From positions 992,001 to 1,056,000 of the forward strand of contig CP114122.1 of assembly GCA_029959195.1 (NCBI GenBank): a stretch of 64,000 nucleotides of DNA, given 5' to 3'. Within the stretch, counting starts at the first letter, position 1. Each line of letters opens with the position of its first letter. The notes beneath the pieces are model-generated. The model saw nothing but the letters and a program-made list of their open reading frames with translations. It was not told where the DNA came from and searched no databases. Both the position numbers and the translations under genes were made by a program. This document shows, in pieces, positions 25,809 to 35,416 of the stretch. The DNA is from Dictyophora rubrovolvata. Its lineage: Eukaryota; Basidiomycota; Agaricomycetes; Phallales; Phallaceae.

Positions 25809-26055
25809 TTTTCAAGATACAGGAGTCCAGGACAAGGGAGCAAAACAAGTTATATATATGCGCTTTTTTTGTTGATTTCCGGATATGATATAGGGAGGAA
25901 TCTTGTGTTGTACTACTGATTCGGCATTGGTTATTCAGATATTATATAAAAATGTACTCAACTTGATTGTATGAGCCGTGTAGGTTCTTTTATAACATCG
26001 GGGGTAGTCGTTACGTATATGTACTAGTGTAGTTTGTTAGTTTGTAATCAATTTA
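25809..26055. other. 3' flank, no gene seen
   Basis: AT-rich downstream sequence of the zinc-finger-like gene. No coding exon or RNA gene was recognised before the direct repeat that starts at about 26056. Confidence 0.4.
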
Positions 26056-26169
26056 ATATAACGAAGGATAAGAGTCTAAGGGAGTTGACTGACCCCTGCG
26101 AGTAGCTGTGCTGCCTTCTGTCATTGCTCTTGAGTATTTTTCGGGGAGGAGTTTTAAAGCAGGCAATGC
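26056..26169 (+). repeat. Direct repeat, left copy, flanking secreted-protein gene 1
   Basis: About 114 bp beginning atataacgaaggataagagt and ending near aggcaatgcg. It is closely matched by 27571-27693 in the same orientation, with shared blocks gggagttgact, ctgtgctgcctt and ggggaggagttttaaag. The pair brackets secreted-protein gene 1, so the gene sits in a unit of about 1.5 kb. Confidence 0.85.
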
Positions 26170-26231
26170 GTGCATCATGATAGATCAATTAATCACACCG
26201 CACCTCTTGGGTAATACGGTCAAGCTCACCC

Positions 26232-26260
26232 GGAACTTTCAGGGTCCTTGCGTATATAAA
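26232..26260 (+). promoter_or_regulatory. Core promoter block with TATA box, secreted-protein gene 1
   Basis: GAACTTTCAGGGTC followed by cttgcgTATATAAA, about 120 bp before the ATG at 26378. The same block occurs before paralogue 3 (39502-39529), about 115 bp from its ATG. Conservation of sequence and spacing between paralogues supports a functional core promoter. Confidence 0.65.
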
Positions 26261-26377
26261 AAAACGAAACATTTTGGACCCGTACTTAACCTTCTCAACT
26301 ATTTTCCTTTAATTGTTCCTGTTCATTCGAACATAATCTTTGAAATTGCTATTGCTCCTTCAAACATCACGATTCAG

Positions 26378-27368
26378 ATGTATTCTTTCAAAATTCATTT
26401 TCAAGCTATCTTCCTCGCAACGACTTTCGTCACCGCTTTGGCAACACCCATTAATGTTCCCATTCGACGAGACTCGAACGCCGTTTCGGTCCTAACTGGT
26501 AGTTTTGATACAGCGGAGGCATCTACCGTAAGTCTCGCTTATTATGCCTCTACTATTCTGCTACCTTCACATTCTTTTCCCCCCTTTTACTCTCGGATAA
26601 GCAAACTCTCATCTCAGATATTCAAAATCTATCTCCAACCACTACTCAATCGGAGGCACAAGTAAATTACTTACCAACTTAGGCTGCTGTGTGTCGTCTC
26701 AAATTGGATTGTGTTTCAGATATTCCTCAATCATTTCGCAAACCTCTCAAACAATTTGATTGAAGTAAGAAACGTCCCCTATTCTCATCCAAAAGATGTT
26801 TCGTGTAATTGAAACAAATAGGTGGTTGCTGCCTTGGACGTAAGATAACTTGGGGCTTATTAGGAAAAAGAAACTGATATTAATATCAACAAAGTCATTT
26901 AATCTCACCGCCAACCAGATTGATTCTCAAACTCTCATTACTAACTCTGTCGTACCGACCTTCGTCGGCGCCAACAACACCGGCGCCACGTTCAATCAAC
27001 AGGCGAGCATTATCAAACTTCTGAATAGTACTTTCGGCGAAACTCCCTTTAATAGTAGTGGTACCTTTCCGACCAACTTCCTGCAATCCTTTCAGGCTAC
27101 GGAAATAGCCCTTGAGGTAAGATAGCTTAACTTGCTAAGCGTAATCCTTAATGATGATGATCTACAGGATTTGGTAACGGCCGTCAACGCGAATTTGGAT
27201 CGGGTATGCTTTTAATTATTTCTGAAGAACGCTAAACACACTCGCATTCATGCCTTTTTTCCTTTAAAGACTGTGATAGGAGAGTCACCAGAGCTGCACC
27301 AGGCTGCTTCAGACATAATGAAAACCTGGACCATTGCTGTTGACAATTTTAAGCCTTTGGTCCCATAA
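26378..27368 (+). CDS. Small secreted protein, paralogue 1 of 3
   Basis: Family not recognised. The signal peptide is MYSFKIHFQAIFLATTFVTA with likely cleavage after ALA before TPINVP. Seven exons, all joined in phase 0, are predicted: signal exon (ending AST), QTLISDIQNLSPTTTQSEAQ, IFLNHFANLSNNLIE, an 18-nt micro-exon VVAALD, a long exon (IDSQTLITNSVVPTF.. to ATEIALE), a 36-nt exon DLVTAVNANLDR, and a last exon ending DNFKPLVP with TAA at 27366-27368. The protein is about 200 residues, helix-rich, Cys-poor and Asn/Thr-rich. Exon-for-exon it matches the genes at 37244 and 39637. Downstream are a direct repeat and transposon debris. The helical, secreted, cysteine-free profile recalls HsbA-like surface proteins, but that is only a guess. 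Confidence 0.8.
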
Positions 27369-27570
27369 AGGAATAGAGAATGGATTTTATCTCCAGTGGG
27401 ATTTGTACATACGTGCGTACACTGCGAATACCTTCAATGTCTTGTAATTCGGGTTTTTAAACGGAATTGCTCCCAATGGCATCCTATTTATCTGGTCAAT
27501 CTGCGACAACTCATAAGTATAAAAAATTATGCGCTTAACCCATTGCAGACAGTCGAGGTGATTGATCATT

Positions 27571-27693
27571 ATATAACGAAGGATAAGAGTTTACTTAAAA
27601 GGGAGTTGACTGCAGACCTCTGCGAGCAGCTGTGCTGCCTTCCGTCATTGCTTTTGAGTATTTTTTTGGGGGAGGAGTTTTAAAGTAGGCAAC
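27571..27693 (+). repeat. Direct repeat, right copy, flanking secreted-protein gene 1
   Basis: Second copy of the block at 26056-26169, same orientation, starting atataacgaaggataagagt and ending near aggcaacgc. It has a few small indels relative to the left copy, so the duplication is not brand new. Confidence 0.85.
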
Positions 27694-27705
27694 GCTTTTG
27701 TTTAA

Positions 27706-27960
27706 CGGACATCGGTCACCGGTCACGGATTAGATATAATATGTAAAGTCCGTGGCATCCTGTGGCAGGACCCCTGATAATCAGCATGGAGGCCGTGGTC
27801 ATTTTCGGGCCTCCCAAGGTGGTCTGGAGCCCTCAATGCCGTGGTTTTTGCGGGCTTTTTAGGTCAATTTTTGCACTCATGCCGGGTTTTTTTTTGCAGG
27901 CCGAGCGTACCAGAAATTGGGTAGCCCGGGGCCGTCTGAGAGTGAGGTTAGGCCAGAACC
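27706..27960. mobile_element. Transposon-derived fragment (inverted relative at 36.99-37.03 kb)
   Basis: Contains GGACCCCTGATAATC at 27768-27782 followed by a GCAT.GAGGCCGTGG core. The reverse complement of this occurs at about 36990-37027. A gacatcgg..ccggtcac motif at 27708-27730 recurs at about 35850-35870. No ORF with family features was seen. The class of element is unresolved. Confidence 0.45.
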
Positions 27961-28045
27961 TCCAAGTTGTGCGGTTTGGTGTCTTACAGTTCTATAGTCT
28001 GAATGGAATGGCACGTGTTGGTTTTAATCCTTTTGATGTAGTTTC

Positions 28046-28263
28046 TGTAAGTTAATTAGTCTCTTCCCTAGTGGTTGGTAACAACAACTAGATTACCTGT
28101 AAGTTAATTAGTCTACAGGTGTGTAAGTACGTTATGTTACTATATTGATATGGTTTACTCACCTCTTCCCTAGTGGTCGGTAATGACGACTAGGGGAGAG
28201 GTGACACGCTTGTACTATGTGTATAGGGCATGATACTGGCGCTTAGTGTGCCGGATTCTAACA
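28046..28263 (+). mobile_element. Short TG..CA element, long form (218 bp)
   Basis: Starts TGTAAGTTAATTAG and ends GATTCTAACA. It shares these termini, the CTCTTCCCTAGTGG block and the GTATAGGGC..GATA.TGGCGCTTA block with the 106-bp element at 52818-52923 (opposite strand). Flanking pentamers are gtttc and atttc, a possible 5-bp target duplication with one mismatch. An internal second copy of the TGTAAGTTAATTAG start lies at about 28098, suggesting an insertion or duplication inside. It lies about 120 bp past the end of the tyrosine-recombinase pseudogene. Confidence 0.65.
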
Positions 28264-28381
28264 ATTTCATTTTGTTTCCGTCCAGTCTTGTCGGACACTC
28301 TGTCGCTGGCAGAGATGCAGCAGGGACCCTGTGAGAGGGGGTGGAACCTGAAGGGTTCAGTGCGTGGAGGGAGGTGACCGC

Positions 28382-29476
28382 TCACCCACAACCACCCCTG
28401 TGGTCACCAACCACCACCCCACTGACATCTGCTGACAGGCCTTCCCTCTCAATGAAGCCTAGGTGCTTGTGGGCGATTTGCTCGAAAGCCCGGATATAAG
28501 TTTCGTATGCCAGTGACCTCCACCTGCCCGCCAGCCTGACGATCTCCGGGCTGGCCCCTTTTTGAAGCAAGAGGGAGGCTCCCCCAATCCTGAACGAGTG
28601 ACTGAAGGAGCTGCCCAGCCCGCACTCTCTAGAACTCCATTGACTTGCTGCAAGGCTGCTTTCTTTGTCAAGGGGTGGATGTTACCTCATGTGTCCCTCC
28701 AGGAGAATAAAGAGTCCATGGGGCTTGCTGGGACTGCCTTGGCGAGGTTCAGCAGTGCCTGGATTGGACAACCTGTGTGCTGCGGCACCAGTGCCACTGT
28801 TTGCACCTGCCCTGGTCTAGCAGTCTTCGCTGAGGGTAGTGACAGTTTGACAGAGCATATTCTGCCCCCTTCCCAGATCAGTGTGATGTCTCGCCTCTTG
28901 GCATGTAAGTGACCATCAAAGGCATTTCTGGATTTCACTGTGACCTCTCCCAGCCTCATGAGTCCCCAGAATATGCAGGAGGCTGCTGCCCACACGCATG
29001 CATCGAAGGGAGAGCATGAGGACAGTCCTTCCTCAAGTGCCTTCAACATTGGCAGTGTTACCAGTGGCCAAGGGGGGCGCAAGCGCGTCCCTGCTTGGAT
29101 GGCTTCCAGTCCTCATAGTGACCAATTGATGTGGGTGGACGTTTCTGCTGACAGTGGTGGTGGCCAACCCTGGATGAGGTACCAGGCCCTAATCGCTGCT
29201 AGGTACTTCCTTGTTGTGGACACTGCAACTGTGCCCAGGAGGTGAGTGTCCTCTGCTGCTACAATTGATGGGTCGGCTGCTGCCCACAAGGCAAAGGAGT
29301 GCAGTACTGCTGCTGTAGCTGGGAGCCTGTCTTCTTCCAGGATGGAAAAGATGTCGCAGAAGATGTGGAATTTTCTGAGTCCTGCTCCATAGCTCTCTGT
29401 GTCATTCAATGACGCCTGTGCCACTGACACCCTCACTGACCTGATGAGATGATGGTCAATGATGTCTAAAGGAGGG
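28382..29476 (-). pseudogene. Tyrosine-recombinase (integrase) pseudogene of a mobile element, DIRS/Crypton-like
   Basis: Minus-strand reading gives an N-terminal SAM-like segment (SLNDTESYGAGLRKFHIFCD), a catalytic-domain start with GLMRLGEVTV (candidate first catalytic Arg), then HSFRIGGASLLLQKGA (HxxR box), VRLAGRW and YETYIRAF (candidate nucleophile Tyr). This is the tyrosine-recombinase order of conserved residues. It is broken by an in-frame TGA at 28687-28689 and by a 1-nt frameshift near 28600-28610, just before the HxxR box. Such genes are scattered in Agaricomycete genomes within DIRS- or Crypton-like elements; which class applies cannot be settled because no reverse transcriptase was seen. 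A solo LTR begins 7 bp beyond its upstream end. Confidence 0.8.
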
Positions 29477-29482
29477 GGGTTC

Positions 29483-29890
29483 TGTCAGGGTATGCTAGTG
29501 TTGTCCCCTTATTTTCCTTCATTTATCTTCGGTTCTGGTTTATCTTATTCATTTCCTTATTTCTTGTATTTTATCCCACTTCCTGCATTCCCCCTTCCTT
29601 CTGTATTCCCTTCTTTCCCTCCAACGGGCGCTGAGCACCCGTTCCCATCAGAGCCATGGCCTAGGCCCCGGCTAAAAGTCCGGGACCAGCACATATCTGC
29701 GCCCAGTCCATGAACCGGAGGCCGCGTGTGGCCTTCGCCGTTTTTTCATAGTATATAGTTAGTAGCCCTAGAGGAGGGATCTCTAAGTTTGTTCTCTTAG
29801 GATCCCCTCCCTCAAGGTGAGTTAGTATTATTCCTAGAATATATCTTGCTTAGGATCCCCTCCCTCTAGTCTGAGAGAGTAGCCCTGACA
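29483..29890 (+). mobile_element. Solo LTR, copy A (408 bp)
   Basis: Begins TGTCAGGG and ends CCCTGACA. It is flanked by ggttc and ggatc, a probable 5-bp target-site duplication with one substitution. It is nearly identical to copies B and C and separates the recombinase pseudogene from the gag-like fragment. An internal inverted segment of the aggatcccctccctc type is present in all copies. Confidence 0.9.
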
Positions 29891-29952
29891 GGATCGGACT
29901 TCCAAATTAGGAAGGTGTGGCACACGGAGTGTGACAGGGGGTGACCACATGT

Positions 29953-30220
29953 CTAGAGTCTCCCTGCTGTGGATGAACACTTAAGTGCTCCATGCGAGGC
30001 TTCTCCGCAGATGGAGCAGACGTGCTCGCTGGAGCACCGGCTGTAGCGACATGAGGATGAGGATGACCAGTTGAAGCAGACTGTCTTTCCGCTGGCTGCT
30101 TTGAGGGTGTTCTTGCCTTTGCCTTCATAGAGTTCGAGGCAAGGTTTCTCTGCTGTTGTTGAGGATGCTCTGCAGACTGACGGGAGATGCCCTGCTTGGC
30201 TGCACTGAAAGCACGCTAGT
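29953..30220 (-). pseudogene. Gag-like fragment with two CCHC zinc knuckles
   Basis: Minus-strand frame from 30220 reads CFQCSQAGHLPSVC (C-x2-C-x4-H-x4-C), a linker, FNWSSSSSCRYSRC, and CSICGEASHGALKC (a second C-x2-C-x4-H-x4-C), ending at a TAG at 29953-29955. The knuckles are intact, but the 5' part is missing: the frame abuts an LTR-like block at 30221. Such nucleic-acid-binding knuckles are typical of retroelement Gag proteins. It probably belonged to the same element as the recombinase pseudogene, now separated by solo LTR A. Confidence 0.7.
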
Positions 30221-30877
30221 TGTTACGTACGGTGGCCCGAAGCTATTCCGGATAGTTCCGAAGAAGTCCGGACCACGGGGTCAGATGGGAGGCAGAGTAC
30301 TGAAGTATGGGGTGAGGGACTTGGCTTCAACTTATATGTTGCGCCCACTCGCCCAGCTTACGATATCCCTCAATTTCGGAATACGAGGAAGTACGCAAGT
30401 ATGTACAAGTCCGACAACGTGTGATACAATGACGGAGTACAAGTCCACGCCGTCGAAGATGACGTGAACGATTAGTACGAGTTGACTTGAATGTTAAGTC
30501 CGGACCAACTACGCAATATGGATTAAGAGTACAAGACGGACTGGAGATGAGAGAGTAACTGATTAAACTGATTATATTCAGACTGAGGATCCACAGCTGA
30601 GGGAGCTGGGGTTTAAATACAGGAGGGAGTGGAACTATGTAAATGGGGATAGTGACAAATAAGGGAAAGTGGGAATTGACTAGTGCAAGCCAAGATGATG
30701 ATATTATAATCTAAGTACCTTGTTGCTAAGTGCGCAGGACAGAATTCCCCATAGGGAAATTCTGTGATACGGGGTACGGACAAGAATGCGGAGTACGGAG
30801 TTCAGGAAGTGGGACAGAATAGAGTACGGAGTTCAGACATATCCGGATTTGGACTATGGGTCACACAGGGCGTGACA
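30221..30877. mobile_element. LTR-like block (about 657 bp, different family)
   Basis: Starts TGTTACGTACGG and ends GGGCGTGACA, a TG..CA structure with imperfect terminal inverted repeat (TGTTACG against TGTCACG). It contains repeated gtacgga/agtccgga motifs and a TATA-like tttaaatac. It cuts into the gag-like frame. Flanking pentamers (ctagt, gtgag) do not match, so no target duplication is visible and exact ends are uncertain. Confidence 0.5.
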
Positions 30878-31656
30878 GTGAGTCCAGGTACTGCTTAGTG
30901 CGAAATAAAGGGGGGGAGGTGATGGAAACAACAACAAACAACAACAACCAAAAGACGGTTACTGTTAACAAATCAAGGGTTGCTTGTGAGGCAAAGTACG
31001 ATAATCGCAATAACTCAGATTGCAAGTTTATACTCCAAAATGTATGGTCTCAGAGTTTTCCAAAGGTAAAGACGTGAGTGTAGAGATAGACAAGAGGCAA
31101 AACCAAAAAATACTAAACAAAAACTACAAACTTAAACTTGAGTCAAACCAACGTAGGTATTGCTGCTGTTACAGGTATTTACATGCAGTATTTATATGTT
31201 TTGGAACAATAAGAATGTTTTTGGACTTTGAGTGGTAACACAATTAGTAATTGTGAGCTGGATTTGTAATAAAGAAGGAAAAGAAACAAAGAGAAAAGCG
31301 AGTAATAAAAAAAGGGGCATATGAGTCAGTGAGGCTATACTATTATAAAGAGTGAACAAAAGAAAGAAAGGAGCAACACAAAAGAATGAATTTAGAATCA
31401 ATACAAGTACAAAAAGAAAGAAAAAGGAGCAAATAAGAAAGGAAACGATGAGGATAGGAGGTCATTTTATTCATCCTTACTAATTTTCCCAAAATAGACA
31501 TCACCATCGATAAGTGCTTCACAGCCTCAGATTTTCAATCTTCATCTCCTTCCTTTAACCTCGGAAACGATGTGCATTCGCCACTGCCATATGTATCTGT
31601 GTATTTCATTGTTGAACTCTTGTTAAAGAGCTCCAATCGTACAGAACTAAAGGTCT
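30878..31656. other. Unassigned A-rich region
   Basis: About 780 bp with purine-rich, A-rich low complexity (for example aacaacaacaaccaaaag near 30940 and aaagaaagaaaaagg near 31410). Short ORFs lack family features. Probably decayed element or intergenic sequence. Confidence 0.4.
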
Positions 31657-32025
31657 TCACTCAAGGTATTCGGAAAGTGGTTGGGAAGTATCAACCTCTA
31701 GTGGACAGTAGTCAGGGGCAGGATGATTGTTGATTGCATTAGTGGGAGCATCCATGAAAAGAAATTCATCATGATAAAGAAGTGGTTGATGGAATATGAA
31801 CCACCAAACAGATTGTTTGCTACGATAAAACTGGCAAACCCAAACCAATTCATATGAACGAGCGAGTATGTTGATATGGATTATTTCATTCACTTTTGGA
31901 TTCTCTGGGAATTCCAGTTTCTCATAGGGTACCTGGTATTCTTGAATGGGGACTAGAGAATGCAGCCATAATGTACTTCTGTCTACCTCGATGTTTGTAC
32001 CAGAGATGCGATAAATCTATATTGT
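31657..32025 (-). pseudogene. Hypothetical ORF fragment
   Basis: An open minus-strand frame without an obvious start reads TLWLHSLVPIQEY, then NILARSYELVWVCQFYRSKQ, SVWWFIFHQPLLYHDEF, and ends PLSEYLE at 31657. Upstream the frame meets a stop near 32020. The aromatic-rich pattern (IHI.IL..W..WW..F) loosely resembles the neighbouring orphan protein at 32744-33361, so it could be a decayed relative. No family recognised. Confidence 0.3.
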
Positions 32026-32238
32026 TGATTCGAAGTTGGCATATCGTTCGTCCAAAGTTATCCCTGTAAAAGGATAAAAGGGGTAAGGAAGGAAGGAAGT
32101 GGGGGCAAGTGATTCATAGTCAAGAGGTTGCACGAGGCTCATGATAGAAGAGAAGGATAAGAAAGGATGGAATTAATTTAGACTCCGAAAGAAAAGAAAC
32201 AAGACAACAAAAGAGGGGAATAAAAAAATAAAGAAGTC
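32026..32238. other. Spacer before solo LTR B
   Basis: Purine-rich sequence with no recognisable gene. It ends with the target-duplication copy aagtc at 32234-32238. Confidence 0.4.
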
Positions 32239-32644
32239 TGTCAGGGTACGCTAGCGTTGTCCCCTTATTTTCCTACATTTATCTTCAGTTCTGGTCTATT
32301 TTATTTATTTCCATATTTCTCGTATTCTATCCCATCTCTTGCATTTCCCTCTCCTTCCATATTCCCATTCTCCCTTCAATGGGTGCTGAGCGCCTGTTCT
32401 CATCAGAGCCATGGCCTAGGCCCCAGCTAAAAGTCCAAGACCGGCACATATCCGTGCCCAGTCCACGAACCGAAGGCCGCGTGTGGCCTTCACCATTTTT
32501 CATAGTATATAGTTAGTAGTCCTAGAGGAGGGATCCCTAAGTTTGTTCTCTTAGGATCCCCTCCCTCTAGGTGAGTTAGTATTATTCCTAGAATATATTT
32601 TGCTTAGGATCTCCTCCCTCTAGTCTGAGTGAGTAGCCCTGACA
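32239..32644 (+). mobile_element. Solo LTR, copy B (406 bp)
   Basis: Begins TGTCAGGG and ends CCCTGACA, with a perfect 5-bp target duplication aagtc at 32234-32238 and 32645-32649. Same orientation and near-identical sequence to copy A. Confidence 0.95.
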
Positions 32645-32743
32645 AAGTCCTTGTTTTTCGTTTTAATTAGTATTATTCAAATGAAGTACTTCCTATAGCG
32701 TTATCCCAGATATCTTAAATATAGCCGAACAGAATTTCCAAAG

Positions 32744-33361
32744 TCAATGTAGCTTGGGGACAGTAGAAATAGGAGTCGTAGGACGAAAAGAAGGTGATGA
32801 AGGTTCGGTAGGAGGATCAAAGGTGGAGATAGGAGGTTTAGGAGTCATGGGAAATTGCAGAGTACCAGAATCATAGCAAGGAAGGAAAAATTCAGGTTCT
32901 GGCATGTGCTGATATTGACAATAGATCCATGAACAAGGGACATCGAATGCAATGTACCAGAATGCATGTCCATGTTCAGCAGTAGCCCATATCCTAGTAA
33001 CTGTGTCCAGTAGACCTATGTGAATTGTGTACATATTCACCACAATGAACCATTCTTCATATCCTTCTAACCATAATCGTGTTCCAAAAGAAACCTTCTT
33101 ATTGCCCGCATCTGAATATGAGATCAGATCCAAAGCTTTATGTCGACCGATAACAATGGGGTTTGGGTATAATGGTAATAAGGTGGAGGGATCGAGGTTG
33201 AGGTGTGCATAGGATGTGAAGTAGATGTAGTACTGAGTGTCCAAATCACAGAGATTGATATCAGGAGTAGAAGGGACAAAACGAAAACAATCAGAGTCAT
33301 TGATAGAAGGAGCGTGAAGGGACGGCAGGGAACGAGAAGAGCGAATCTGGAGTGAGGACAT
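32744..33361 (-). CDS. Hypothetical orphan protein (about 205 aa)
   Basis: Single open frame from the ATG at 33361 (MSSLQIRSSRSLPSLHAP). The frame extends further upstream without an ATG. The middle is rich in aromatic residues (QYYIYFTSYAH, FGTRLWLEGYEEWFIVVN, HAFWYIAFDVPCSWIYCQY). The tail is Pro/Ser/Thr-rich (TPKPPISTFDPPTEPSSP) and ends PKLH. No family, signal peptide or catalytic motif recognised. It sits within the transposon island, 100 bp from solo LTR B, and may be a lineage-specific gene or an element-derived ORF. Confidence 0.4.
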   Translation of the reverse strand: MSSLQIRSSRSLPSLHAPSINDSDCFRFVPSTPDINLCDLDTQYYIYFTSYAHLNLDPSTLLPLYPNPIVIGRHKALDLISYSDAGNKKVSFGTRLWLEGYEEWFIVVNMYTIHIGLLDTVTRIWATAEHGHAFWYIAFDVPCSWIYCQYQHMPEPEFFLPCYDSGTLQFPMTPKPPISTFDPPTEPSSPSFRPTTPISTVPKLH

Positions 33362-33439
33362 ATCTTTTGTATCAACATTTTTTGGGATAAAAAAAAATGT
33401 TTGGACGTGAGTTTTGGGTAGTTGCAAAAGTGAATTCAA

Positions 33440-34013
33440 GCTCCGAGGGACATATCGTGGGATTAGGGAATCTTCGGAACATTTATCCTAATTTTTGCCA
33501 AATATAGATTTTGGTGCGTGACACCACGCTCTATGACATTACGGTGATGTTTGTATTATCATTAAATATGATTATTAACATTTATACATTCATCGCTGAT
33601 ACCTGAGAATCGGTACTTAACACTGGGTGATGAAGCTGGGTACTGGTGCACTACCTATCATATTTGAGTATTAAGAGCTAATGCGATGGGATTTAATGGA
33701 GGAATTGAAAAGAAAATGAATGCAAAAGGAGATGAAATGAATCTAGTGAGTGCAATGGGTTCCTGTTGTGGTGGTTAGAGAGCTAGACGAGCTGTCGTGA
33801 CAGCGATGGTGCTTACCTGCTCAGCTGCTGAATGCCGGTGTCTGGCAGCACTCTGCTAATTAAGTCAGCACTTACATGAGTATGATGGCTTCTAGTGAAT
33901 GTCCCACTGTCTACTGGCATTCAATAATGGGCGCTAGTGACACACATTACACTTTGGCCTTGAACTATTGGTACAGTCTTGCACGGCGAGTCAAATCCAG
34001 TGACATCCACTGG
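33440..34013. other. Unassigned region
   Basis: No recognisable gene. Short frames only. Possibly the outer part of the element whose inverted repeat starts at about 34014. Confidence 0.35.
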
Positions 34014-35056
34014 GTGCTACTAGGGTTCCTAGTCGATTCGTCTCATTTGGCTAAATGGACTGGTGAGCCTGGTGCAGGGAAGCTCAAAGAGTAATAGAAA
34101 AAAATAATGTCAGAATAAATCATTGTCACATATTTTAGCCCCCGTTCATTTAGCCGTGTTGTGCCATTCAACAATTAAACTCGAGTATATTTTGAGCATT
34201 CATAAGTAAAGGTTGTAAACATAGTATTCTATTAGGGAGAGGAGGCCACAAAGGGAGATTTGCAGTCATTTCTCAAGTGAGTAAAGTAAGTCCCCTCTTC
34301 ATACACGTGATCACATACTGGGCATATTTCTCAGTGGGTAATTTTGCTGGAAGATGTGGTGGACGAGCTGGCATGTGAAGAAGATGCTTGATTATAGTCA
34401 CAGTCGGTATGACTTTGAGGAGTAGCTAGTAAAAATGAATGTAAACATAGGAAAGGAAAGAAATGAATTGAACATACATTCCGTGTGATATTCTATGTCT
34501 CTCTGTTAGAGACAAGGCAAAGCTGTCATGATCTGACACATGATAAAGGATTCCCAAATCATTCTCCCAATGCTTATCCTCCTTTCCTGCAGCACCCTAA
34601 TCATGATCCTTATCCGTCACCCCATCCCCAGACCTTCCTTCCCAACACAGCACGCTTATGCTTCATTCCCGTAACGCCCTTCATTTCATCCTAATGTCTG
34701 GACTTGTCCTTCCAATCCTTATCTACTACCTCCCCTTACACAACCACTACCAGCATGGATACCCTCTGGATCACCAATGATTTCCCACTGAACTCTGCGA
34801 ATGCGCCTTGCTGTTATACATGCTAAGTCGGCCTTTATTTTTAGCTCTTGTACTCAAAGTCTTTAATGCTGATAATATACTTTAGTTTATTTTTATTTGT
34901 TGAACAGCACAGCACAGCTGAACAAATGGAGACTAAAATGCATGACAATGATTTATTCTGACATTATTTTTGCTATTACTATTTATGAGTTTCCCTGCAC
35001 CAGTCTTACCAGCCCATTTAGCTGAATGAGACGAATCGACTGGAATCCTGTGCTAC
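34014..35056. mobile_element. Inverted-repeat (foldback-like) structure with about 190-bp arms
   Basis: The left arm (about 34014-34200) and right arm (about 34865-35056) are diverged inverted copies. Shared blocks include AGTCGATTCGTCTCATT, GGTGCAGGGAA and AATGTCAGAATAAATCATTG, then ATTTTAG. About 660 bp of unique sequence lies between. No transposase frame or clear target duplication was identified. It could be a non-autonomous foldback/MITE-type element or two inverted copies of one repeat. Confidence 0.65.
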
Positions 35057-35416
35057 TAGTAGTACTGGATCTAGTTTTGAGATCTTGCTGACTTGAATGC
35101 TTCACTCTGGAGCCAATGGCAGACATGAACATGACTCCGGAACCATGTCAAGTGTTATTGGCAATGGATGAAAAAATAATTTATGTACCAAAAACACATT
35201 AAAACTACCCATCATAAGCAAAGGTGTATTAAGTATGTACAACACCCTCACCAACCACAGAAATTTTAGTGTAGAGGGTTCGGAAAGCATCTACAACATA
35301 ATCAAAATTAGGGTTGGAAAACAAGATAGGGATAGTTACTTATATGCAGACTTTCTGTGGAATTGCAGGATAAGACTCCATTAAAATCTAATGATAGCCA
35401 CTGGTTTCAACAAGCC

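Noticed and set aside
30221-30877. Calling the TGTTACG..CGTGACA block a confirmed solo LTR
   Set aside because: No matching target duplication on its two sides; kept only as LTR-like.
35102-35290. Minus-strand 62-codon hydrophobic frame as a gene
   Set aside because: Lies partly beside the inverted-repeat arm, no homology recognised, compositional bias explains it.
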